Source: CAVPEW01 sp050247895 (lineage in GTDB: Bacteria; Actinomycetota; Acidimicrobiia; Acidimicrobiales; VFJN01). From it: a stretch of 7,407 nucleotides of DNA. Location of the stretch: positions 1 to 7,407 of the forward strand of contig JBFWTJ010000204.1 in the NCBI GenBank assembly GCA_050247895.1. Direction: 5' to 3'. Below are positions 1 to 4,989 of the stretch, in pieces; position 1 is the first letter of the stretch; each line of letters begins with the position of its first letter. Position numbers and translations under genes: made by a program. The notes under the pieces are model-generated. The model had not been told where the DNA came from. It did not search any database and saw nothing but the letters and a program-made list of their open reading frames with translations.

Positions 1-600
1 GGTCCCGGCCTGGTCGCCACCGGTCCCGACGGGGCCGTCGCCGCCCTGCGTGTGGGCGACGTGGAGGTCGTGGTCACCGGCATCGACCCGGCCGCGGCGG
101 TCCAGGTCGCCGGGCTCATGCGCACCGGCCGGGCCGGCGGGGCGCCCGGCCAGGCCCAGCCCGTCACCCCGCTGCGGCCGGTCGACCCCGCCGGCGCGTT
201 CGCACCCGCCCCGCCGGTGGGCTTCGTGGCCTTCCCCGTCGATGAGCCGGCCCCTGTGCCCCCGGTCATGGCCGGTGCCGGCGGGGCCGACGGGCGGCTG
301 GTGGTCGTCGGCGGCGAACGGCGGGCCACGGCCTGGATCCTGCCCACCGACCCGTCGTTCGTCCCCACCGCCGAGGTCCTCCAGGGCCTGCTCGGACCGG
401 TGGTGTCGAGCCGGGCCGGCGGGGCGGGAGGCACGGCGGTGGAGCTCCTCGACCGCGTGGTCGTGGTGGCCGACGGTGGCGAGCCGGGCTCGGCCCGGGG
501 CTTCCGCCACGGCAACCTGGCCCTGGTCGTCGAGGGGGACGACCCCGCCGACCTCGACGCGGTGGTCACCGCCTGGATCACCGCCCTCGGCCCTCCCTGA
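1..600 (+). CDS. Hypothetical protein, C-terminal 199 residues (5' end outside window)
   Basis: The frame is open from the first base of the window to a TGA at 598-600, so the gene starts upstream. A GTG at 52 could serve as a start, but the preceding codons read as the same kind of protein and I see no ribosome binding site, so I treat it as partial. I do not recognise the family. The visible part is rich in Val, Ala, Gly and Pro, with a Pro-rich stretch at about residues 55-90 flanked by short beta-like segments (EVVVTGI, RLVVVGG, RVVVVADG). It ends in a segment resembling a small alpha/beta unit (NLALVVEGDD then DLDAVVTAWITALG). It has no lysine, cysteine or tyrosine. No catalytic motif or membrane segment is visible. 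Codon use matches the neighbouring genes, and the frame choice is supported by strong third-position GC. It converges on the epimerase gene. Confidence 0.7.
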   Translation, partial: GPGLVATGPDGAVAALRVGDVEVVVTGIDPAAAVQVAGLMRTGRAGGAPGQAQPVTPLRPVDPAGAFAPAPPVGFVAFPVDEPAPVPPVMAGAGGADGRLVVVGGERRATAWILPTDPSFVPTAEVLQGLLGPVVSSRAGGAGGTAVELLDRVVVVADGGEPGSARGFRHGNLALVVEGDDPADLDAVVTAWITALGPP

Positions 601-608
601 CCGGGCCG
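588..608 (+). terminator. Weak hairpin at the convergent junction
   Basis: CGGCCC (588-593) and GGGCCG (603-608) form a 6-bp inverted repeat with a 9-nt loop that contains the TGA stop of the upstream gene. There is no T-tract. It lies where the plus-strand gene (ending at 600) and the minus-strand epimerase (ending at 623) converge with only 22 bp between them. It may reduce read-through in either direction, but short GC-rich inverted repeats are common in such DNA. Confidence 0.2.
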
Positions 609-622
609 GGCCGTCGGCGGGG

Positions 623-1024
623 CTACTCCTGGACGAGCTCGATGAGCGTGCCGAAGCTGCCCTTGGGGTGCACGAAGGCCACCGTCGTGCCCCGGCTGCC
701 GGGCCGGGGCGCCTGGTCGATCGGGGTGGCCCCGGCCGCCTTCATGGCCTCCAGGGCCGCCGCGCAGTCCTCGACCCGGTAGCCGATGTGGTGCAGGCCC
801 TCGCCCCGCTTCTCGATGGCCTTGGCGATCGGCGAGTCGGGCCGCGTCGCCGCGGTGAGCTGGATGTAGGACTCGGCCACCTTGATGAGGGCCTCCTCGA
901 CGCCGTCGCTCTCCACCACCTCCCGGTGGTGCACCTCGGCACCGAAGGCCTCCCGGTAGTAGGCGATCGCCGCCTCCAGGTCGCGCACGGCGATGGCGAC
1001 GTGGTCGATCTCGGTGAGCAGCAC
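623..1024 (-). CDS. epi: Ethylmalonyl-CoA/methylmalonyl-CoA epimerase (VOC superfamily)
   Basis: This 133-residue cytosolic metalloenzyme interconverts the 2S and 2R epimers of methylmalonyl-CoA and, in the ethylmalonyl-CoA pathway, ethylmalonyl-CoA. It has two vicinal-oxygen-chelate halves, about residues 5-60 and 75-131. The likely metal ligands are in their expected places: His8 in IDHVAIAV, Gln55 in SYIQL, His79 in GLHHIGY, and Glu129 in LIEL. The C-terminal GTLIELVQ is typical of the family, and the length fits small bacterial members. I chose the GTG at 1024 because AGGAGG lies 10 nt upstream and the protein then begins directly with the first strand (LLTEIDHVAIAV). The start lies 5 nt after the ccr stop, so the two are almost certainly co-transcribed. 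That context favours ethylmalonyl-CoA as one physiological substrate. The exact substrate range cannot be read from the sequence. Confidence 0.93.
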   Translation of the reverse strand: MLLTEIDHVAIAVRDLEAAIAYYREAFGAEVHHREVVESDGVEEALIKVAESYIQLTAATRPDSPIAKAIEKRGEGLHHIGYRVEDCAAALEAMKAAGATPIDQAPRPGSRGTTVAFVHPKGSFGTLIELVQE

Positions 1025-1029
1025 GATCG

Positions 1030-2382
1030 TCAGACCTCCTGGCCCCGGGAGAAGCGCTCGAACAGGCGGATCCGATCTTCGCCGATCCGGGCCCGCTTCT
1101 CGGCATCGGTGATCCCCAGCCCGGGCCGGGGGGACAGGCACAGCACGGCCAGCTTGCCCTCGGCCTCGTTGCGGTGGACGGCCCGGGCCGCCTCGCCGGC
1201 CTCGGCCAGCGGGTAGACCGCCGACATGACCGGCTGGATCCGGCCCTGGTCGATGAGCCGGTTCATGGCCCACGCCTCCTGGTAGTTGGCGAAGTGGCTC
1301 GAGACGATGCTCTTGAGCTTCATCCACAGGTGGCGGTTGTCGTACTCGATCATGAAGCCCGACGTGGCCGCGCAGGTCACGATCGTCCCGCCCCGCTTGG
1401 CGATGAACACCGAGGCACCCATGGTGGACCGGCCGGGGTGCTCGAACACGATGTCGGGGTCGTCGCCCAGCAGGTTCCGCACGTCGCGGCCCAGCCGGCG
1501 CCACTCCGACTCGTCCTGGGTGTGCTCGTCGGACCAGAACCGGTACCCGGCCTCCTTGCGGTCCACGACCAGCTCGCAGCCCATGGCCCGGAGCAGGTCG
1601 GCCCGCTCGGGGCTCGACACCACGCCGACCGGGGTGCCCCCGCCGTTGAGCACGAGCTGGGTGGCGTAGGCGCCGATCCCGCCGGTGGCCCCCCAGATGA
1701 ACACGCCGTCGCCCTGCTTCATCCGGGCCGCGTTGCGCCCGACGAGCATCCGGTAGCTGGTCGACGCGCACAGGCCGTTGACCGCCGACTCCTCCCAGGT
1801 GAGGTGGGCCGGCTTGGGCATCAGCTGGTTGGCCTTGACCAGGGTCAGCTCGGCCATGCCGCCGTAGTTCGACTCGAAGCCCCAGATCCGCTGGTTGGCG
1901 GCCAGCATCGAGTCGTCGTGGGACGACGGGTCCTGGTCGTCGACGTAGTTGCAGTGGACCACGACCCGGTCGCCCGGCTTCCAGTTCCGCACGGCCGAGC
2001 CGACCCCCACCACCACGCCGGCCGCGTCGGAGCCCACCACGTGGAAGTCCCGGGCGTGGCGGGCGCCCCACACCGACTCGCGGCCCAGCCGGTCCAGGAA
2101 CCCGAACGTCGGGAGCGGCTCGAAGATCGAGGTCCAGACCGTGTTGAAGTTGATCGAGCTGGCCATGACCGCCACGTAGGCCTCGTCGGGGGCGAGCTCG
2201 GGCGTGGGCACCTCGCCCAGGTGGAGCGACTTGCGGGGATCCTTGTCCTGCGAGGCCACCCCCTCCCACATCTCCTGCTCGGAGCGCAGCACGTGCACGG
2301 CCCGGTAGGACTCGGGGATCGGGAGGGCGGCGATCTCGGCGCCGTCGGCGCCGTTCTCGATGGCGTCGAGGAAGTCCTGCAT
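1030..2382 (-). CDS. ccr: Crotonyl-CoA carboxylase/reductase
   Basis: This 450-residue cytosolic enzyme catalyses reductive carboxylation of crotonyl-CoA with NADPH and CO2 to (2S)-ethylmalonyl-CoA, the key step of the ethylmalonyl-CoA pathway. The sequence is collinear with Streptomyces Ccr throughout: SYRAVHV, DKDPRKSLH, NTVWTSIFEPLPTFGFL, HVVGSD, RIWGFE, NQLMPKP and VFEHPGR. It has the medium-chain dehydrogenase/reductase fold with a GroES-like N-terminal half and the nucleotide-binding motif GATGGIGAYATQ at 231-242. The four CO2-pocket residues known from Kitasatospora CCR (Asn81, Phe170, Glu171, His365) correspond to Asn80, Phe169, Glu170 and His363, which argues for a true carboxylase rather than a plain enoyl-CoA reductase. 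Length is normal for the family. The ATG at 2382 is the only possible start near here, because an in-frame TAG (2394-2392) lies four codons upstream with no start codon between. No Shine-Dalgarno is apparent. It heads an operon with the epimerase. Confidence 0.97.
   Translation of the reverse strand: MQDFLDAIENGADGAEIAALPIPESYRAVHVLRSEQEMWEGVASQDKDPRKSLHLGEVPTPELAPDEAYVAVMASSINFNTVWTSIFEPLPTFGFLDRLGRESVWGARHARDFHVVGSDAAGVVVGVGSAVRNWKPGDRVVVHCNYVDDQDPSSHDDSMLAANQRIWGFESNYGGMAELTLVKANQLMPKPAHLTWEESAVNGLCASTSYRMLVGRNAARMKQGDGVFIWGATGGIGAYATQLVLNGGGTPVGVVSSPERADLLRAMGCELVVDRKEAGYRFWSDEHTQDESEWRRLGRDVRNLLGDDPDIVFEHPGRSTMGASVFIAKRGGTIVTCAATSGFMIEYDNRHLWMKLKSIVSSHFANYQEAWAMNRLIDQGRIQPVMSAVYPLAEAGEAARAVHRNEAEGKLAVLCLSPRPGLGITDAEKRARIGEDRIRLFERFSRGQEV
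1035..1040 (-). promoter_or_regulatory. Shine-Dalgarno of the epimerase gene, inside ccr
   Basis: On the minus strand a perfect AGGAGG lies within the last codons of ccr, 10 nt before the GTG at 1024. It decides the GTG start and indicates that the epimerase is translated from the ccr transcript. Confidence 0.8.
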
Positions 2383-2388
2383 GGACCG

Positions 2389-2394
2389 AAGCTA
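2389..2394 (-). promoter_or_regulatory. Candidate -10 hexamer for a leaderless ccr transcript
   Basis: Read on the minus strand, TAGCTT fits the actinobacterial TANNNT -10 pattern and ends 6 nt before the ccr ATG. Transcription would then start at or next to the A of the ATG, giving a leaderless mRNA. This fits the lack of a Shine-Dalgarno in front of ccr. No good -35 is visible at 16-18 nt; a weak TTCGCC sits 19 nt upstream. This is inference from spacing only. Confidence 0.4.
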
Positions 2395-2415
2395 CCGACG
2401 GGTAACCGCGGTGGG

Positions 2416-2428
2416 CGAACCGGGTTCG
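2416..2428. promoter_or_regulatory. Inverted repeat in the ccr divergent spacer, possible operator
   Basis: CGAACC-G-GGTTCG is a perfect 6-bp inverted repeat around one central base, in the 105-bp spacer between the divergent ccr and the 2488 gene. It lies about 22 bp upstream of the candidate ccr -10. A half-site-like copy, GGTTCGG, recurs at 2468-2474 just before the ribosome binding site of the 2488 gene. The position would suit a transcription factor site, but no regulator gene is present and the repeat is short. The rest of the spacer (2383-2487) shows nothing else I can assign except an 8-bp palindrome, ACCGCGGT, at 2405-2412. Confidence 0.3.
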
Positions 2429-2472
2429 GTGCCCGCCGGTGGGGGTAGGCGCCGGGGTGGCGGGTCCGGTTC

Positions 2473-2480
2473 GGAAGGAG
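2473..2480 (+). promoter_or_regulatory. Shine-Dalgarno of the 2488 gene
   Basis: GGAAGGAG ends 7 nt before the ATG at 2488, a strong and well-spaced ribosome binding site that fixes this start. Confidence 0.8.
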
Positions 2481-2487
2481 CGAGGCG

Positions 2488-2814
2488 ATGCCCCAGCGCG
2501 CGTGGTCCGACAAGCGGGAGCGCCAGTACGAGCACATCAAGGAGGGCCTCGAGGCCCGGGGTCGGGACGAGGACGAGGCCGAGGAGATCGCGGCGCGCAC
2601 GGTCAACAAGGAGCGGGCCCGCCACGGCGAGGCACGGGAGTCCAGCCGGTTGTCGCGCCAGGACCTCTCCTCGGGCCGGCGGGGCGGCCTCCGGTCCCAC
2701 CGCGGCCCCGGCGGGCGGACCCGGGACCAGCTCTACGAGGAGGCCCGGCGCAAGGGCGTGAAGGGCCGGTCGAAGATGAGCAAGGCCGAGCTGGAGCGGG
2801 CCGTGGGCCGCTGA
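2488..2814 (+). CDS. Small basic protein with Rho_N/SAP-like tail (often labelled plasmid stabilization protein)
   Basis: This 108-residue hydrophilic protein is rich in Arg, Lys and Glu. Its N-terminal half (residues 5-50) carries the conserved pattern AWSDKRERQYEHIK followed by EEIAARTVNKERAR. The middle contains SSGRRGGLRSH. Residues about 78-106 (starting RTRDQLYEEARRKG and ending KAELERAV) form a helix-loop-helix resembling the Rho termination factor N-terminal or SAP fold, which suggests nucleic acid binding. Close relatives occur on many bacterial chromosomes, where they are often annotated as plasmid stabilization or Rho_N-domain proteins. That label comes from annotation history, and I know of no demonstrated function. 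The start is well supported by GGAAGGAG. It is divergent from ccr, stands alone, and has no adjacent toxin or partitioning partner, so a plasmid maintenance role is unlikely here. A hairpin follows directly after the stop. Confidence 0.9.
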   Translation: MPQRAWSDKRERQYEHIKEGLEARGRDEDEAEEIAARTVNKERARHGEARESSRLSRQDLSSGRRGGLRSHRGPGGRTRDQLYEEARRKGVKGRSKMSKAELERAVGR

Positions 2815-2840
2815 CCGCCCGGCGACCCGGGTCGCGGCGG
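2815..2840 (+). terminator. Hairpin immediately after the 2488 gene
   Basis: Starting at the base after the TGA, CCGCC (2815-2819) pairs with GGCGG (2836-2840), and GCGAC (2822-2826) pairs with GTCGC (2831-2835) around a CCGG loop. This gives a 10-bp GC stem with a 2-nt bulge. There is no U-tract, so it would be a U-less or Rho-assisted terminator. Its position directly after the stop supports the reading. Confidence 0.45.
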
Positions 2841-2841
2841 C

Positions 2842-2887
2842 ACCGACCGCGGCCGCCGCGGCCGGCCGGCGGTGGGGTCCGGTCGGT
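2842..2887. repeat. Nested GC-rich inverted repeats in the spacer before the M1-like gene
   Basis: ACCGACC (2842-2848) and GGTCGGT (2881-2887) are exact inverted arms. Between them GGCCG (2851-2855) and CGGCC (2859-2863) can form a small inner hairpin. The block lies in the 129-bp spacer 2815-2943. It may form structured RNA or a second terminator stem. With almost only G and C in the stretch, part of this symmetry is expected by chance. Confidence 0.3.
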
Positions 2888-2928
2888 CGTGGCGGCCCGG
2901 GTGCGAGACTTCCCCCTCCGGCGGCGCG

Positions 2929-2934
2929 AGGAGG
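2929..2934 (+). promoter_or_regulatory. Shine-Dalgarno of the M1-like gene
   Basis: AGGAGG lies 9 nt before the GTG at 2944. It selects this start over the in-frame GTG at 2872, which has no comparable site and would put 24 unrelated residues before the signal peptide. Confidence 0.75.
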
Positions 2935-2943
2935 TGGGGTGCG

Positions 2944-4989
2944 GTGAGGCGAGGGGGCGGTGCCGCGCTGGTGGCGCTGCTGCTGGTGGCGGTCCTGGGC
3001 GCGGCGCCACCGGCGGCCGGCCAGGTCGCCGAGGGCCTGCGGGTCGAGTCGGTCACGACCTACGTGGCCGATCCCCGCGGCGGGACCGTCGAGGTGCGGG
3101 CCCGGTACACGCTGACCAACCAGACGCCCGACCAGCCGACCGCCACCGGCGTCCGCCAGTTCTACTTCGACCAGCTCCTGGTCCCCGTGCTGGTCGAGGC
3201 CGTCGACCTCCGGGCCAGCTCGGCAGGCCGTCCCCTGCGGGTGGCGCGGCGGGGCGGTCCCGGCGACCTCGTCGTGCCCGGCGTGGTCGACCTGGAGCCC
3301 AACCTGTTCTACGGAGAGACCCAGGTGGTGGAGGTCAGCTACGTGCTGCCGGCCCAGCCGCCCCGCAGCGAGGGCTTCAGCCGGGTCAACCCGGCCTTCG
3401 CCACCTTCCCGGTGATCGTGGTCGGCGACCCGGGCCTGGCCGACGTGGTGGTCGAGGTCCCGGCCGGCTTCGAGGTCGAGGTCGTCGGGGCCGACCTGGT
3501 CCGGACCGACACGCCAACCGGCGTGCGCCTGGAGGCGAGGGCCATCGCCGCGCCGTCCGAGTTCTCCGCCGACGTCGCCCTGCGCGACGACGCCGCCCTG
3601 GTGGCCACCACCGTCGACGTGGCCGGTCGCCCGGTGACGGTGCGGGCCTGGCCCGGCGACGAGGTGTGGGCCGACTACATCGCCGACGTCACCGGTCGGG
3701 GCGCGCCCTTCCTGGCCGAGCTGGTCGGCCTGCCCTGGCCCGACGAGGGCGAGCTCGAGATCCTCGAGACGTCGAGCCCCTACCTCTACGGCTACGCCGG
3801 CTGGTACCGGCCGGTGGAGGGGATCATCGAGGTCGGCGACGCGCTCGACGGCAAGGTCCTGCTCCACGAGCTGTCCCACCTGTGGTTCAACGACGACCTG
3901 TTCGACTCCCGCTGGGCCAACGAGGGGTTCGCCGAGGTGGCCAGCGCCGAGGTCCGCCGGCGCCTCGGGGAGCAGGTCGAGGCCGCCGGCCCGCCGGCAC
4001 CCGACGACCCCGGCCGGCTGGCCCTCGAGGCGTGGGCCGACCCGGACCTCGACGGCGAGCGCGTCGCCGAGCAGGAGCGGTACGGCTACGCGGCGTCGTA
4101 CTGGGTCGTGGCCTCGATCTTCTCCGAGATCGGGCCCGACCGCTGGCGCGACGTCATCGGCGCCGCAGCCGCCCACCGGTCGGCCTACGCCGTCGAGGGA
4201 CGCCCGCTCGAGGTGGAGCGGACCGGGTGGACCGCGCTGCTCGACCTGTTCGAGGTCGTCGGAGGGTCGGCCACGGCGCCCTCGCTGTTCGAGTCGCTGG
4301 TGGTGACCGACGCCGACCGGCCGCTGCTGGCCGAGCGCGCCGCGGCCCGGGCGCGGTACGCGGCGCTGGTCGAGGCCGGGCAGGGGTGGGTCGCCCCGCA
4401 GGTCGTGCGGCGGCACATGGCCGACTGGGCCTTCGCCGAGGCCACGACAGCCGTCGCCGGGTCGCACGAGGTCCTCGCCGTGCGCGACGAGATCGCCGCG
4501 GTCCTCGGCCGGCTCGAGGGCGTCTCGGCCGGCGTGCCCGACCCCCTGCGGGTGACCTACGAGGAGGCCCGCGACGTGGCCCAGGCCCGCGAGGCGGCCG
4601 ACGAGGCCCTGCTCGCCGCGCAGGCCCTGCTCGCCGCCGACGAGGCCCGGGCCGACGCCGACGGCCCGCTGGCCGCCCTCGGCCTGGCCTTCGGCGACGC
4701 GGACGGGGACCTCGACGGGGCCGTGGCCCTCTTCGAGGGCGGCGACTACGCCCGGGCCGCGGCGCGGGCCGAGGACGCCCGGGCCGCCTACCAGGGCGCG
4801 GCCCGGGCCGGGGCCGTCAGGGCCGGTTCGGGCCTGCTCGTGGTCCTGGTGGTGGCCGGTGCGGTGGCGTGGCGGCTCCGGTCCCGCCGCCGGGTCGGAG
4901 GGCCGCCCCCGACGCCGGGGCCTTCCGGGCCCCCGCATGCCGGAGGGCCCGGCGAGGGGCTCAGGTCAGCGGACGGTCACCGGGCTTGA
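2944..4989 (+). CDS. Exported, membrane-anchored M1-like (gluzincin) zinc metallopeptidase
   Basis: This 681-residue protein begins with a signal peptide: Arg2-Arg3, a hydrophobic core at about 7-21, and likely cleavage near residue 26 (PPAAG). A beta-rich region at about 30-230 follows, resembling the N-terminal domain of M1 peptidases. The zinc site is HELSH (308-312), with NEGFAE placing Glu327 as third ligand and Glu309 as general base. Tyr380 or Tyr382 (RYGYAASYW) could be the transition-state tyrosine. Residues 330-610 are mostly helical and Ala/Glu/Asp-rich. A transmembrane segment at about 628-643 is followed by RLRSRRR and a Pro/Gly-rich tail, so the catalytic part should face outside. 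Unusual points are a zinc-ligand spacing of 14 instead of the 18 residues standard in M1, no GXMEN aminopeptidase motif (the region before HEXXH reads GYAGWYRP), a single lysine (304) and no cysteine. It may cleave internally or be a divergent peptidase; the substrate is unknown. The 3' end overlaps gltD by 29 bp, convergently. Confidence 0.85.
   Translation: MRRGGGAALVALLLVAVLGAAPPAAGQVAEGLRVESVTTYVADPRGGTVEVRARYTLTNQTPDQPTATGVRQFYFDQLLVPVLVEAVDLRASSAGRPLRVARRGGPGDLVVPGVVDLEPNLFYGETQVVEVSYVLPAQPPRSEGFSRVNPAFATFPVIVVGDPGLADVVVEVPAGFEVEVVGADLVRTDTPTGVRLEARAIAAPSEFSADVALRDDAALVATTVDVAGRPVTVRAWPGDEVWADYIADVTGRGAPFLAELVGLPWPDEGELEILETSSPYLYGYAGWYRPVEGIIEVGDALDGKVLLHELSHLWFNDDLFDSRWANEGFAEVASAEVRRRLGEQVEAAGPPAPDDPGRLALEAWADPDLDGERVAEQERYGYAASYWVVASIFSEIGPDRWRDVIGAAAAHRSAYAVEGRPLEVERTGWTALLDLFEVVGGSATAPSLFESLVVTDADRPLLAERAAARARYAALVEAGQGWVAPQVVRRHMADWAFAEATTAVAGSHEVLAVRDEIAAVLGRLEGVSAGVPDPLRVTYEEARDVAQAREAADEALLAAQALLAADEARADADGPLAALGLAFGDADGDLDGAVALFEGGDYARAAARAEDARAAYQGAARAGAVRAGSGLLVVLVVAGAVAWRLRSRRRVGGPPPTPGPSGPPHAGGPGEGLRSADGHRA
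4604..4637 (+). repeat. 18-bp tandem duplication inside the M1-like gene
   Basis: The 16 bases at 4604-4619 recur exactly at 4622-4637, a period of 18 bp that keeps the frame. The protein shows the doubled hexapeptide pattern EALLAA-QALLAA in the Ala-rich helical region. It looks like a local in-frame duplication in a helix that tolerates length change. Confidence 0.7.
4925..4952 (-). terminator. Hairpin downstream of gltD, within the M1-like gene's 3' end
   Basis: CCGGGCCC (4925-4932) and GGGCCCGG (4945-4952) form a perfect 8-bp inverted repeat with a 12-nt loop. On the minus strand it begins 8 nt after the gltD TGA, where a terminator would be expected. No T-tract follows. The same bases encode a Gly/Pro-rich cytoplasmic tail of the M1-like protein. 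An alternative stem, TCCGG (4924-4928) with CCGGA (4940-4944), competes with it. Confidence 0.45.

Noticed and set aside
1025..2269. Long N-terminal extension of the epimerase frame
   Set aside because: The upstream part lies out of frame within ccr and is Arg/Gly-rich noise. AGGAGG and the family N-terminus place the start at 1024.
1174..2448. 424-residue plus-strand frame opposite ccr
   Set aside because: It is antisense to a strongly recognised ccr and has a composition typical of a mirror frame.
2488..2814. Toxin-antitoxin or plasmid partition locus
   Set aside because: There is no partner gene, no repeat iterons and no partition site. The label would rest only on historical annotation of homologs.
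2872..2943. Earlier GTG start for the M1-like gene
   Set aside because: It would place 24 residues before the signal peptide, has no Shine-Dalgarno, and lies inside the inverted-repeat block. GTG at 2944 has AGGAGG at 9 nt.
2392..4938. 848-residue open frame on the minus strand opposite the Rho_N-like and M1-like genes
   Set aside because: It is a mirror of real plus-strand genes in very GC-rich DNA where stops are rare. The translation is low-complexity Gly/Arg/Pro/Val without recognisable domains, and the plus-strand frames have signal peptide, active site and ribosome binding sites.
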